64,000 bases of DNA from Oceanobacillus senegalensis (lineage in GTDB: Bacteria; Bacillota; Bacilli; Bacillales; Amphibacillaceae), in NCBI RefSeq assembly GCF_900176885.1, contig NZ_LT839648.1:559049-623048 (forward strand), given 5' to 3'. Of this stretch, positions 34,755-44,609 are shown in pieces. How positions within the stretch are numbered: the stretch's first letter is position 1; each line of letters begins with the position of its first letter. A program made the translations under genes and the position numbers. The notes beneath the pieces are model-generated. The model had not been told where the DNA came from and did not search any database. It saw only the letters and a program-made list of their open reading frames with translations.

Positions 34755-35723
34755 TTACTCTGATATTAATTTTTCTCTTAAATCATCTAGCATAAGGTTT
34801 GCTGCAAGTACTCCACCAGCAGTATTCCAGATGGTATCACTCACCTCATAGGCTTTACCAGCTTGAACAGCATCTAGGTTGTTCCAAAGTGGATCATTAA
34901 TCCATTTTTCTTCTACATCCTTGCCGTCCCCTTCATTCTGGTAAGTGAAATAAAAGATAACATCTCCATCCATTTCTTCAATTCTTTCTTTTGTTACTCC
35001 TTTTGCGGCAAAGTCATCAACATCCTGTGCTTCCGGACGTGCCAGGCCAACTTCTTCCAAAATAATTCCTGAGAATGAGTCTTTATGGTATATACGAACA
35101 TCTTGTGGCATAAAGCGAACCATAGAAACCTCGGTGTTAAGTTTATCTCCTAAATCATTACTTAACTCTGCAACACGATTATTATATGCATCAAGAACTT
35201 CTTGACCTTTCTCAACCTGTCCAACTGCTTCTGCAATTAACTTAAAGTTTACCTTCCAATCTCCACGCAGTGTTTCCTCGAAAACGGTTGGTGCAATGGC
35301 GGATAATGCTTCGTAATGCTCTTCCTGTCTCATTTTATTACCAAGGATTAAATCGGGTTTTAGTGCAGCTATTGCTTCCAAATTAATATCACTTTCTGTT
35401 CCGACCACTTCAACACCATCCATTTGATCTGTAATGTGTTCGTACCAAGGATCGCCAGTCCAGGATTGAACAGCACCTACCGGGGTGATTCCTAGAGAAA
35501 GTAATGCTTCCGTTCCATGATTCGTTAGAACGACAATACGTTCTGGAGTCCCTTCAATGGTTGTAGAACCCATGGAATGTTCAACGGTATAACTTTCAGC
35601 AGCTTGCTCATTACCTGCATAACTTTCCTCTTCTTTCCCCTCCTTTTCCTCCGCTGAACCACAGGCTGTAATAACGAATAATGATAGGGATAAAATTAAA
35701 AACAACATCATTTTTTTATACAT
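34755..35723 (-). CDS. Iron-siderophore ABC substrate-binding lipoprotein
   Basis: ATG 35723 follows GGAGGAAA; the upstream in-frame Met lacks a site. The signal peptide ends in ITAC, a lipobox, so it is anchored outside. Mature sequence fits the Fe3+-hydroxamate binding (PF01497) class: PERIVVLTNHGTEALLSLGITPVG (start of lobe 1), LEAIAALKPDLILGNK. It binds a ferric siderophore, as B. subtilis YfiY does. Two Fur boxes precede it, and the divergent permease-ATPase operon completes the uptake system. Confidence 0.92.
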   Translation of the reverse strand: MYKKMMLFLILSLSLFVITACGSAEEKEGKEEESYAGNEQAAESYTVEHSMGSTTIEGTPERIVVLTNHGTEALLSLGITPVGAVQSWTGDPWYEHITDQMDGVEVVGTESDINLEAIAALKPDLILGNKMRQEEHYEALSAIAPTVFEETLRGDWKVNFKLIAEAVGQVEKGQEVLDAYNNRVAELSNDLGDKLNTEVSMVRFMPQDVRIYHKDSFSGIILEEVGLARPEAQDVDDFAAKGVTKERIEEMDGDVIFYFTYQNEGDGKDVEEKWINDPLWNNLDAVQAGKAYEVSDTIWNTAGGVLAANLMLDDLREKLISE

Positions 35724-35749
35724 GATATATTTCCTCCTATGTATGTAAT

Positions 35750-35764
35750 TGATAATGATTATCA
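35750..35764. promoter_or_regulatory. Fur box, perfect 7-1-7 match
   Basis: TGATAATGATTATCA equals the Bacillus Fur consensus TGATAATNATTATCA. It lies 27 bp upstream of the substrate-binding protein start and should repress it when iron is plentiful. Confidence 0.92.
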
Positions 35765-35776
35765 TCGTTGATTAAA

Positions 35777-35791
35777 TGATAATCGTTCTCA
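35777..35791. promoter_or_regulatory. Second Fur box
   Basis: TGATAATCGTTCTCA matches the consensus at all but two or three positions and is spaced 13 bp from the first box, as in tandem Fur sites. Confidence 0.75.
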
Positions 35792-35930
35792 ATCTATATG
35801 TCAATAATTTTTTTACTTTTTGGGAAATAAAACTGTTTCGTAAGGACGAATAATTGAAGGAAAAACAGGAATTATCATATCTGATTTTTTTCTAAAATTG
35901 TTAATTTAATTGAAATTGATTCCCAAACTC

Positions 35931-35960
35931 ATTGACAATGGTTCTCAATTAAATTAGACT
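35931..35960 (+). promoter_or_regulatory. SigA promoter overlapped by a Fur box
   Basis: -35 TTGACA (35932) and -10 TAGACT (35955) lie 17 bp apart. TGACAATGGTTCTCA, a degenerate Fur box, overlaps the -35, so Fur binding would block RNA polymerase. It drives the permease operon. Confidence 0.7.
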
Positions 35961-36016
35961 AAAAATAACTAACAAGCATGAAATAAAGAGAATGTGATTG
36001 TTGAAAGGTACTGGTT

Positions 36017-37015
36017 ATGATAACTCACAATATAGGGAAAGTGTTAGGCTTATTGGTTGGTCTAGTTACTGTTTTATGCCTAATTTGGGCTAGCGTTGTT
36101 TTAGGACTAACACAAATTACGACTCAAATGGTTTTGGATTCATTTTTTCAATTTAATGGGTCAAATGAACATATTATTATACAGGATACAAGAATTCCTC
36201 GCGCATTGATTGCAACTGCAGTTGGAGCTAGTTTGGCCGTTTCTGGAACAATTATGCAAGGGTTGACAAATAATCCACTAGCATCACCAAGTTTATTTGG
36301 TGTGAATGCTGGAGCTGGTTTTTTCGTAGTACTAGGGATTAGTTTTTTTGGTTTAACCTCGTTAAATGCATTTACATGGCTTGCCTTTACAGGTGCTGCA
36401 ACTTCTGCCATCATCGTGTATATTCTAGGATCCCTTGGACGTGATGGGTTAACCCCAATAAAAATGACATTAGCAGGTGCTGCAATGGCTGCACTTTTTT
36501 CATCCTTAACGCAAGGAATGCTTACATTAAATGAACGTGCGTTGGATCAAGTACTTTTTTGGCTAGCAGGTTCAGTTCAAGGTAGAGATTTAGATATTTT
36601 GGTTGCCGTTCTACCATATATCATTATTGGTTGTCTTGCTTCGTTAATTATTGGCAGACAAATGAATGTGCTGGCGATGGGGGATGATATGGCTAAAGGT
36701 CTAGGGCAAAAAACAATTCTTACCAAAATTTTTGGAGGAATTATTGTTGTTTTCTTAGCCGGTGGATCTGTTGCTATTGCTGGACCAATTGGTTTTATTG
36801 GAATGGTAATCCCGCATATTGCTAGGTGGCTAGTAGGAATCGATTACCGTTGGGTTGTTCCTTATAGTGGTATTCTCGGTGCAATCTTACTACTAACGGC
36901 CGATATTGGTGCAAGATATATTATTATGCCGGCTGAAATTCCAGTTGGTGTGATGACTGCATTCATTGGTGTTCCCTTCTTTATTTATATTGCAAGGAGG
37001 GGAATTAACGAATGA
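36017..37015 (+). CDS. FecCD-type siderophore permease, first subunit
   Basis: The 332-residue ten-helix BtuC/FecCD permease has TRIPRALIATAVGASLAVSGTIMQGLTNNPLASPSLFG, and GPIGFIGMVIPHIAR (near residues 255-269), the loop that touches the ATPase. Its stop overlaps the next start by 4 bp (ATGA). It is the YfiZ-like half of the transporter, and Fur-controlled. Substrate is a ferric hydroxamate-type siderophore (inference). Confidence 0.93.
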   Translation: MITHNIGKVLGLLVGLVTVLCLIWASVVLGLTQITTQMVLDSFFQFNGSNEHIIIQDTRIPRALIATAVGASLAVSGTIMQGLTNNPLASPSLFGVNAGAGFFVVLGISFFGLTSLNAFTWLAFTGAATSAIIVYILGSLGRDGLTPIKMTLAGAAMAALFSSLTQGMLTLNERALDQVLFWLAGSVQGRDLDILVAVLPYIIIGCLASLIIGRQMNVLAMGDDMAKGLGQKTILTKIFGGIIVVFLAGGSVAIAGPIGFIGMVIPHIARWLVGIDYRWVVPYSGILGAILLLTADIGARYIIMPAEIPVGVMTAFIGVPFFIYIARRGINE

Positions 37016-38064
37016 AGAAAAACATACCTTTTCGGATAGGGAAAATTTCTTTTTTAATTAATCGAAAATCATTTCTAACCACCATTGTGCTAACCATATT
37101 AATCATTTCTCTTATGATTATTAGTCTTGGAATAGGTCAAATGCAGGTTTCGCCATGGAATGTAATAAAAGCCATTTTTGGTGCAGGTAATGAAATGGAT
37201 ATGCTCGTCGTTCAGTCTTTTCGTATGCCAAGAATTTTACTTGCTGTATTATCTGGTGCTGGTCTCGCTTTATCTGGTGCCATTTTACAAGGAATTATTC
37301 GTAATCCATTGGCATCTCCAGATATTATTGGAATTACTGGTGGAGCAGCCGCTACCACGGTTGCTTTTCTAGCTATTTTTAGTGATCGAAGTAATACCTT
37401 AACATTAAGTATTCATTGGCTACCGCTTGCATCTTTTGTAGGTGCCATGGGAATGGGATTTCTTGTTTATTTCCTGGCACGGAAAAATGGGAAGATTGCA
37501 CCGATACGGTTAGTACTTATCGGTGTTGGTATTTCAACAGCAGTTCAAGCACTTACAACGATGATGATGCTACTAGGTCCCATTTTCACCGCATCAAGAG
37601 CAAATATTTGGATTACAGGAAGTCTAAATGGAACAAATTGGACGGAAATCTTAACAATTACACCATGGATACTTTGTTTATCTGTTATTTTATTTGTTTA
37701 TGCGAGAAGACTAAATGTACAGGAATTAGGCGAAGAATTAGCAACAAATGCAGGAGAACTCGTTCAAAAGGATCGATTTATATTATTATTGCTAAGTACG
37801 GCTTTAGCTGGAGGAGCTGTAGCATTTGCAGGAGGAATAGGTTTTGTTGGCTTAATGGCTCCACATATAGCTCGAAAACTGGTTGGTTCTGTTTTCGGAG
37901 CACTTTTACCAGTTTCGGCATTAATTGGTGGCATTATTGTTCTTTTAGCGGATTTACTCGCTCGAACAGCTTTTGCCCCTCTAGAAATTCCAGCAGGTGT
38001 GTTTACGTCAGCAATCGGAGCACCATATTTTATTTACCTTCTATTTAAAAGTAGAAATGAGTAG
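37012..38064 (+). CDS. FecCD-type siderophore permease, second subunit
   Basis: The 350-residue partner permease, translated through a 4-bp overlap, has FRMPRILLAVLSGAGLALSGAILQGIIRNPLASPDIIG and GGIGFVGLMAPHIARKLVG. The N-terminal region is longer and basic. With the first subunit it forms the membrane channel, as with B. subtilis YfhA. Confidence 0.93.
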   Translation: MKKNIPFRIGKISFLINRKSFLTTIVLTILIISLMIISLGIGQMQVSPWNVIKAIFGAGNEMDMLVVQSFRMPRILLAVLSGAGLALSGAILQGIIRNPLASPDIIGITGGAAATTVAFLAIFSDRSNTLTLSIHWLPLASFVGAMGMGFLVYFLARKNGKIAPIRLVLIGVGISTAVQALTTMMMLLGPIFTASRANIWITGSLNGTNWTEILTITPWILCLSVILFVYARRLNVQELGEELATNAGELVQKDRFILLLLSTALAGGAVAFAGGIGFVGLMAPHIARKLVGSVFGALLPVSALIGGIIVLLADLLARTAFAPLEIPAGVFTSAIGAPYFIYLLFKSRNE

Positions 38065-38106
38065 GGAACATATTAGAACAGCATGATGAAGAAAGGGGTT
38101 TTTTGA

Positions 38107-38934
38107 ATGGATGCAATTTCTACCAAGTCATTGACCTTAGCGTATGGAGAAGAAAATATAATTAAAGAACTGGACTTAGCAATACCAAAAGGAAAAATCA
38201 CGGTATTCATCGGCAGTAATGGTTGTGGAAAGTCAACATTGTTACGTTCATTGGCACGTTTAATGAAACCAAAAAACGGCTCCATTGTTTTAGATGGAAA
38301 TGATATTGCCCATACATCAACGAAAAAGATAGCTAGGAATCTTGCCATCCTTCCTCAATCCCCTGTAGCCCCTGAAGGACTAACGGTTTTGCAACTGGTG
38401 AAGCAAGGAAGATATCCGTATCAGAACTGGTTTCAGCAATGGTCTGAAAAGGATGAAAAAGCGGTAAATGATGCACTAGATGTTACGGGAATGGTAGAAT
38501 TTGCAGATCGAAAAGTGGATTCGTTATCAGGTGGTCAGAGGCAGCGCGCATGGATTGCGATGACACTTGCTCAAGATACCGACATTATTTTATTAGATGA
38601 ACCAACCACATATCTTGATTTGACCCATCAAATTGAAATCCTAGATCTTCTATATGATTTAAATCAATCGGAAGAACGGACCATTGTAATGGTATTACAT
38701 GATTTAAATCTTGCATGTAGGTATGCGGATCATATTGTCGCTATCCATAATAAAACAATTTATAAACAAGGTGATCCGGATACCATCATTACGCCAGAAT
38801 TGGTTCACACTGTCTTTGGGTTGCAGTGCCAGGTAGCATGTGATCCAATCTGTGGTACACCTTTGTGTATACCGTTTAGTAAAGGAAGACACTTAAAGGG
38901 TGTTAAACAGCATGTCAAATCAGTTAACACCTAA
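38107..38934 (+). CDS. Siderophore ABC transporter ATP-binding protein
   Basis: The 275-residue ATPase has Walker A GSNGCGKST (residues 35-43), Q-loop LPQSP, signature LSGGQRQRAWIAM, Walker B DIILLDEPTTYLD and a switch His in VLHDLN. FepC/YusV class. The last 40 residues add four Cys (LQCQVACDPICGTPLC), an uncommon possible metal-binding tail. In B. subtilis YusV serves several siderophore permeases; here it is part of the operon. Confidence 0.93.
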   Translation: MDAISTKSLTLAYGEENIIKELDLAIPKGKITVFIGSNGCGKSTLLRSLARLMKPKNGSIVLDGNDIAHTSTKKIARNLAILPQSPVAPEGLTVLQLVKQGRYPYQNWFQQWSEKDEKAVNDALDVTGMVEFADRKVDSLSGGQRQRAWIAMTLAQDTDIILLDEPTTYLDLTHQIEILDLLYDLNQSEERTIVMVLHDLNLACRYADHIVAIHNKTIYKQGDPDTIITPELVHTVFGLQCQVACDPICGTPLCIPFSKGRHLKGVKQHVKSVNT

Positions 38935-38979
38935 TGAGAAACAAGAATTGACCCTGTTCACCATTCTAGTAAGTTAAAG

Positions 38980-39016
38980 TAGAAGTGCTGTAAAATGACA
39001 GTGCTTCTTTTTTTAT
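38980..39016 (+). terminator. Terminator of the siderophore permease operon
   Basis: AGAAGTGCTGT/ACAGTGCTTCT stem with a T7 tail. Confidence 0.9.
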
Positions 39017-39095
39017 TGTTGCCCTAACATACTATCATCATCTTCTTTCAAAATATGTTAAAGTTATATAAGGAAGAATGGAAAGGATTGTTTAA

Positions 39096-41267
39096 ATGAG
39101 TAAAACAGTTGTTCTAGCAGAAAAACCTTCTGTTGGTCGAGATATTGCACGGGTTCTTCAATGTCATAAAAAGGGGAACGGCTTTATGGAAGGTTCAAAA
39201 TATATTGTGACATGGGCATTAGGACATTTGGTGACATTAGCAGATCCTGAAGCTTATGATAATAAATACAAAACATGGAAGCTTGATGATTTGCCAATGC
39301 TTCCATCTAATTTGAAACTTGTTGTAATGAAGAAAACAGGTAAACAATTTAATGCAGTTAAGACACAGCTAAACCGAAAAGATGTACATGAAGTTGTGAT
39401 TGCAACAGATGCTGGAAGGGAAGGGGAACTTGTAGCTCGCTGGATTTTAGAAAAGGCAAGAGTGAAAAAGCCTGTGAAGCGACTATGGATTTCATCTGTA
39501 ACGGATAAAGCCATTCGGGATGGCTTTAAGCATTTAAAGCCTGGAAAAAATTATGAAAACCTCTATGCATCAGCAGTGGCACGATCAGAAGCGGATTGGT
39601 ATGTTGGATTAAATGCCACCCGTGCCCTAACAACTAAATTCAATGCACAACTTTCCAGTGGTCGTGTGCAAACACCAACATTGGAAATGGTTGCTCAAAG
39701 GGAAAGGGAAATTAAAGGATTCCAACCACGGAAGTTTTACGGATTCGAAGCTAAGACAGATAAAGGATTTAAATTGATTTGGCAAGATGACAAAAAGAAT
39801 TCGAGAATGTTTTCTAAAGATAAAGCGGATGGCTTAATTAAACGACTCAAAAATCAACCAGCTAAAGTTGTTAATGTTCACAAATCCTACAAGAAGAAAT
39901 TTGCTCCACAGCTATATGATTTAACTGAATTACAACGTGACGCTAACCGTATTTTTAACTATTCCGGGAAGCAAACCTTATCTATTATGCAAAAGCTTTA
40001 TGAACAACATAAGGTCTTGACTTACCCACGAACGGATTCACGTGTGATTTCAACAGACATCGTTCCGACATTGAAAGATCGTTTGAAAGCATGTGGAGTG
40101 GACCAGTACGTGAAGATGGCAAATAAATTATTGAAAAAGGATTTCAAACTGCCAAAGTCTGTTGTTAATAATGCAAAAGTATCTGATCACCATGCGATTA
40201 TCCCGACAGAACAGCATGTGGTACTAGAAGATTTAAATGATAAAGAAAGAAAAATCTATGATTTGGTTGTGAAACGCTTTCTAGCTGTTTTATCTGATCC
40301 ATATGAATATGAACAAACGACCATTTTTGTGGAAATAAGCGGAGAAACCTTTACTGCGAAAGGAAAGGTTGTAAAGCACCAAGGTTGGAAGGAAGTTTAC
40401 AATAATCGTTTCGATGACGACGAAGCAAGCGATGACCAGCACCTACCTGAGGTTAATAAAGGGCATGAGTTCACCAATGTTGTTATGAAGTTAAAAGAAG
40501 GGGAAACCAAAGCCCCAGAACGTTTTACAGAGGGTGCTCTGTTACAGGCAATGGAAAATCCGGCGAAATACATGAATACGGATGAAAAACACTTGGCTAA
40601 AACGATTAATCAAGCAGGTGGAATCGGAACGGTAGCGACACGAGCTGATATTATTGAAAAGTTATTTAATAGCATGTATCTGGAATTGAAAGGTAAGCAT
40701 ATTTTCATCACATCCAAAGGCCGTCAGCTATTGGAACTTGTACCAGATGATTTACGTTCACCAGCATTAACTGCGGAATGGGAACAGAAACTAAGCCTTA
40801 TTGCAGATGGTAAATTGCAGAAGGAGAAATTCATTTCGCAAATTAAAGGCTATACGAAGCAAATTGTAAAGGAAATTAAGAATAGTGATGAGAAATTCAA
40901 GCATGATAATATGACTGGAACGAAATGTCCGGATTGTGGGAAATTAATGCTTGAAATTAAAAATAAACATGGACGCATGCTTGTTTGTCAGGATCGTTCA
41001 TGTGGCCATAAGAAAAATATTGCGAAACAGACAAATGCTAGGTGTCCAAACTGCCATAAGCGCATGGAACTGCGAGGAGAAGGTGAAGGACAATTATTTG
41101 TTTGTAAATGTGGTCACCGTGAGAAGGTTTCAACCTTTAATAAGCGTCGAAATAAAGAGAAACAGCAAAAAGTATCGAAAAAAGATATTAATAAGTACTT
41201 GAAAAAACAAGATGATGGATTTACCAATAATGCATTAGCTGATGCACTGGCTAAATGGAAGAAATAA
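39096..41267 (+). CDS. topB: DNA topoisomerase III
   Basis: The 723-residue type IA topoisomerase has the TOPRIM start VVLAEKPSVGRDIARVL, the acidic ATDAGREGELVARW, and the active-site Tyr-310 in LTYPRTDSR. Two zinc-ribbon-like motifs end the protein (CPDCGKLM...CQDRSCG and CPNCHKRM...CKCG). It relaxes negative supercoils and decatenates. The length matches Bacillus TopB. Confidence 0.96.
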   Translation: MSKTVVLAEKPSVGRDIARVLQCHKKGNGFMEGSKYIVTWALGHLVTLADPEAYDNKYKTWKLDDLPMLPSNLKLVVMKKTGKQFNAVKTQLNRKDVHEVVIATDAGREGELVARWILEKARVKKPVKRLWISSVTDKAIRDGFKHLKPGKNYENLYASAVARSEADWYVGLNATRALTTKFNAQLSSGRVQTPTLEMVAQREREIKGFQPRKFYGFEAKTDKGFKLIWQDDKKNSRMFSKDKADGLIKRLKNQPAKVVNVHKSYKKKFAPQLYDLTELQRDANRIFNYSGKQTLSIMQKLYEQHKVLTYPRTDSRVISTDIVPTLKDRLKACGVDQYVKMANKLLKKDFKLPKSVVNNAKVSDHHAIIPTEQHVVLEDLNDKERKIYDLVVKRFLAVLSDPYEYEQTTIFVEISGETFTAKGKVVKHQGWKEVYNNRFDDDEASDDQHLPEVNKGHEFTNVVMKLKEGETKAPERFTEGALLQAMENPAKYMNTDEKHLAKTINQAGGIGTVATRADIIEKLFNSMYLELKGKHIFITSKGRQLLELVPDDLRSPALTAEWEQKLSLIADGKLQKEKFISQIKGYTKQIVKEIKNSDEKFKHDNMTGTKCPDCGKLMLEIKNKHGRMLVCQDRSCGHKKNIAKQTNARCPNCHKRMELRGEGEGQLFVCKCGHREKVSTFNKRRNKEKQQKVSKKDINKYLKKQDDGFTNNALADALAKWKK

Positions 41268-41276
41268 ATGCTTTGG

Positions 41277-41303
41277 GCCCTCTATTTTTGATAGAGGGCT
41301 TTT
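41277..41303 (+). terminator. Terminator of topB
   Basis: GCCCTCTAT/ATAGAGGGC stem with TTTTTA. Confidence 0.88.
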
Positions 41304-41509
41304 TATAGTTGGAAGTACAGCTAATAAATCGTACGAATCATTGATAAAAAGAGAGGAAAACCGATAAATGTGTGACTGCTATTCTAATTGAAACCAAAAA
41401 GGATAACCAAGTATCCAAAAGATTCAAGCCTAACATTTTACTTCCTATTAGGAAAGATTTATTATTTATAATAGAAATGATTTTTTGACTATAAGGAGGT
41501 TAGACATAA

Positions 41510-41749
41510 ATGGCTTTTGTTATTTTAGATCCATGCAGGGGAGAAAAAGCTGGGGAATGTGTTAGTGTCTGCCCTGTTGATTGTATAGAAGAAGGTCCTG
41601 ACCAATTTTACATAGATCCGGATATTTGTATTGACTGTGGCGCTTGTAAAGCGGTTTGTCCGGTATCGGCAATTGAAGAAGAGTATGATTTAACGCCAGA
41701 CCAAGAGGAATTTTTGGAAAAGGCGGAGGAATTTTTTGCTAATAGATAG
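41510..41749 (+). CDS. Ferredoxin, two [4Fe-4S]-type motifs
   Basis: The 79-residue protein carries CVSVCPVDC and CIDCGACKAVCP motifs with an additional early Cys (residue 9), the layout of the short 7Fe/8Fe ferredoxins of bacilli. It transfers electrons in the cytoplasm. A strong AAGGAGG site precedes ATG. The acidic C-terminal helix (TPDQEEFLEKAEEFF) is typical. Partner enzymes are not adjacent. Confidence 0.94.
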   Translation: MAFVILDPCRGEKAGECVSVCPVDCIEEGPDQFYIDPDICIDCGACKAVCPVSAIEEEYDLTPDQEEFLEKAEEFFANR

Positions 41750-41801
41750 ATAAAACGAAAATACAAGATATACATTGGAAGAAGTTTCCTTAAGTAAATA
41801 A

Positions 41802-41842
41802 GAAAGTGGTATCCGGTAATCTAAACCAGATGCCACTTTTTT
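41802..41842. terminator. Terminator between ferredoxin and DinB genes
   Basis: AAAGTGGTATC/GATGCCACTTT stem with T-runs on both strands. Confidence 0.85.
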
Positions 41843-41852
41843 ACTTTACAAC

Positions 41853-42311
41853 TTATTTATGATCATTAACCTGCTTCATTCCTTTTATTTTCCCAAGTAA
41901 TTCGGATTCACGATGAGATAGCATAATTAATAGATCACCATGTGTCTCCACATACCCATAAGGTACTTTGAACTTCACATTGGATTTCCAAAAAAGTTCA
42001 TCAAAGCTGTTGATTCTGTTTTGCTGATTCACCAAATCCTCGATTAATTGCTCAAGACTCGGGGGCTCTTCCGACCAGTCTGAAACATTAATATCCGAAC
42101 TAAAAAGTTTAGCATAATGTTCGGGGATTTTCTGTGATTTCTTTTGGCTGACAAACAAAAGTTTTTCGTTGACAAGTAATGTATTGCCAATGTGCCAGCG
42201 GATTGTATTATTAAAGTATTTGGATTGGTAATCTAAAGCTTCCTCATCCAATTCTTGTATGTACGTAAGCAAAGATGTTCTTGCAAGATTAAATTGTTTT
42301 AAGGATGACAT
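41853..42311 (-). CDS. DinB family protein
   Basis: The 152-residue protein fits the DinB/YfiT four-helix bundle: NNTIRWHIGNTLLVNEKLLF near residues 34-53, with the first His ligand, and THGDLLIMLSHRESELLGKIKGM with two more. Three His bind a metal in this superfamily. Many members are putative bacillithiol-linked or other thiol transferases. Function uncertain. Confidence 0.85.
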   Translation of the reverse strand: MSSLKQFNLARTSLLTYIQELDEEALDYQSKYFNNTIRWHIGNTLLVNEKLLFVSQKKSQKIPEHYAKLFSSDINVSDWSEEPPSLEQLIEDLVNQQNRINSFDELFWKSNVKFKVPYGYVETHGDLLIMLSHRESELLGKIKGMKQVNDHK

Positions 42312-42391
42312 TTTTATTTCCTCCTAATTAGTATACATCATTTAGTATAATCGAATATCTAAATGATGAAAAGAAATGTAACTTAACCTTC

Positions 42392-42431
42392 AAAAAAAGT
42401 GACGTCCCGTAGGAGAGACGCCACTTTTTTC
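42392..42431 (-). terminator. Terminator of the YyaL-type gene
   Basis: AAAAAAGTGGCGTC/GACGTCACTTTTTTT stem and tail on the minus strand. Confidence 0.88.
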
Positions 42432-44512
42432 ATTTTTTTAAAATATCATTAATCACTGATCTTATGTCTACAGTTGGTTGTCTACAAGCAAAGTTTTCAC
42501 AAATATAAACGGTCGTTTTATTATCGATTGCTTTATATTCTGCGGCGAATGGAGCAATTTGAGAAAAATCCTCTGGTGACTCGCCAACAAGGAAAAAAGA
42601 ATTTGGTAAGAAGTTTTTCTGAATGTTTTCGACAAGCTCCTGTCGCCCTTTATCATCTTTTTTACCAAGGACAACAACTTCTTTTGTAGGATTTTCCATC
42701 AGTTGCAGGCTTTGTAAGAAAAAAGGACTAGCCGAAGCTCTCCGGCTCACATCATGATAGAAAGTGTAATACATTTCCTCTACATGATCAAGATAGGTTG
42801 TATTTCCCGTTAAATAGCCAAGTCTAGTTAGCATAACTGCTGCCACACTATTTCCAGAAGGGATGGCACCATCGTAAATTTCCTTATCCTGTGCAATTAA
42901 TTTTTCGCTGTCCTTTCCACTGAAAAAGAAACCACCGTTCTTTTGATCCCAAAATAATCCTAGCATTTGGTCTGCAAGGGTGCTCGCTTGTTTTAAATAT
43001 TGTCCAGTAAACGTTGAACCATATAATTCTAGATAACCCCATAATAGGAATGCATAGTCATCAATATAAGCGGCATACTTGGTTTCCTTATCTCGGAACC
43101 GGGCCATTAGTCGATTATTTTGGAATAGTTTTTCTTCCACGAATAGGATAGCGGTTTCTGCCATTTTTATATAGTCATCTTTAGAAAAAACACTTCCTGC
43201 TTTTGCGAGTGCAGCAATCATCATCCCATTCCAGCTTGTTAAAATTTTATCATCAACATGTGGATACACACGTTTTTCCCTTGCCGCTAATAGCTTTAAC
43301 CTTGCAGTTTCCAGCTTATCTTTTACCGATTGAAGAGACGTGTTATAATCCCTAGCCACATACTCTAAATCTTGGTCAATCAAATTTGGAATATTTTTCC
43401 CTTCAAAATTTCCTTGGGGTGTCAGGTCATAAACATAAATGTATAAATCAGCTAACTCATTACCAAGAATATCGTATATTTCGTCTGTGTCCCATACATA
43501 ATATTTTCCCTCGACCCCCTCTGAATCCGCATCAATAGCAGAATAAAAGGCACCATCTTTACTAGTCATTTCTCGCTTTATAAATGTGATGATTCGCTCT
43601 GCTATATCTCGATAAAAAGGGTCATTTGTAATTTGATAACATTCTGTAAATACCATTAATAAAAGCGCATTGTCATACAGCATTTTCTCAAAATGGGGAA
43701 CAAGCCACTCTTGATCTGTAGAATAACGGGAAAAACCGTAGCCCACATGATCCCAAATTCCTCCCGCAGCCATATCTTTTAATGTTTTCTCTGTAATTTT
43801 TAATGCAGCTGCATTGCCGGTATCATGATAATATCTTAGTAAAAATAAAAGGTTTTGTGGCATCGGAAATTTTGGTGCCTCCCCAAACCCACCATACGTG
43901 AAATCATAGCTTTTTGCTAATTGTTGGTAGGCTGTATCAATGACGTCTTTAGTTAGGCGCTTCTCACTTTTAGGGGTATGTGAGCGATTTAGTGCATCTG
44001 TCACACTATTCGTAACCTCTGTAATATGTTCAGGGTCTTCTGTAAATTTTCGATGAAGCTGCTTAAGTGCTTCCATGATTCCAGGGCGGCCATATTTGCT
44101 CGTTTTTGGAAAATACGTACCTGCATAAAATGGAATTTTTTCTGGGGTCATGAAAATGGTTAACGGCCAGCCACCATGTCCATTCATCATTTGACAAACC
44201 TTCATATAAACAGAATCGACATCTGGTCTTTCTTCACGGTCCACTTTGATAGATATATATTTTTCGTTTAATAAAGCTGCTACTTCATCATCTTCAAATG
44301 ATTCATGCGCCATCACATGACACCAATGGCATGTGCGTTAGAATAACCAGCTAACTATACCCAATAGATAAGAAGATTGGTTTACCTTCTCGTTTCGCTT
44401 TATCGAATGCTTCATCACCCCAAGCATACCAATCAACAGGATTGTATGCATGCTGTAATAAATACGGTGACTTTTCAGCGATTAATCTATTGGGCTTATT
44501 GTTAGTAGTCAT
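42430..44512 (-). pseudogene. YyaL-type thioredoxin-domain protein, interrupted
   Basis: ATG 44512 starts [20 protein letters not shown] and continues [19 protein letters not shown] to LSIGYS, the conserved N-terminus of the DUF255 (spermatogenesis-associated 20, YyaL) family. The next codons should be TCHWCHVMAHESF. Instead a 19-nt segment (44335-44353) adds a TAG stop and shifts the frame, after which TCHWCHVMAHESFEDDEVA and 620 further residues continue normally (GGWPLTIFMTPEKIPFYAGTY). Removing the 19 nt restores a complete frame. The protein half after the break has an open frame from 44316 but lacks its redox site. Confidence 0.85.
44335..44353. repeat. 19-nt palindromic insertion in the YyaL-type gene
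   Basis: The segment GCGTTAGAATAACCAGCTA lies exactly between the Ser and Thr codons before the CxxC motif. With its flanks it forms the inverted repeat GTTAG...CTAAC. No duplicated target site is clear. It could be an excision footprint or small insertion. Confidence 0.6.
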
Positions 44513-44609
44513 ATGGCATCACCACCTTTCTTAATTACTTATTATTTTTTTACATAATGGAAGATAAACGGTTCATTTTCCTTTCGCTGTTTTACGATTT
44601 TAAGACCTT

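Noticed and set aside
37416-38048. Long plus-strand frame inside the second siderophore permease gene
   Set aside because: Composition is rich in Cys/Trp/Ser and it lies wholly inside a clear FecCD gene in another frame.
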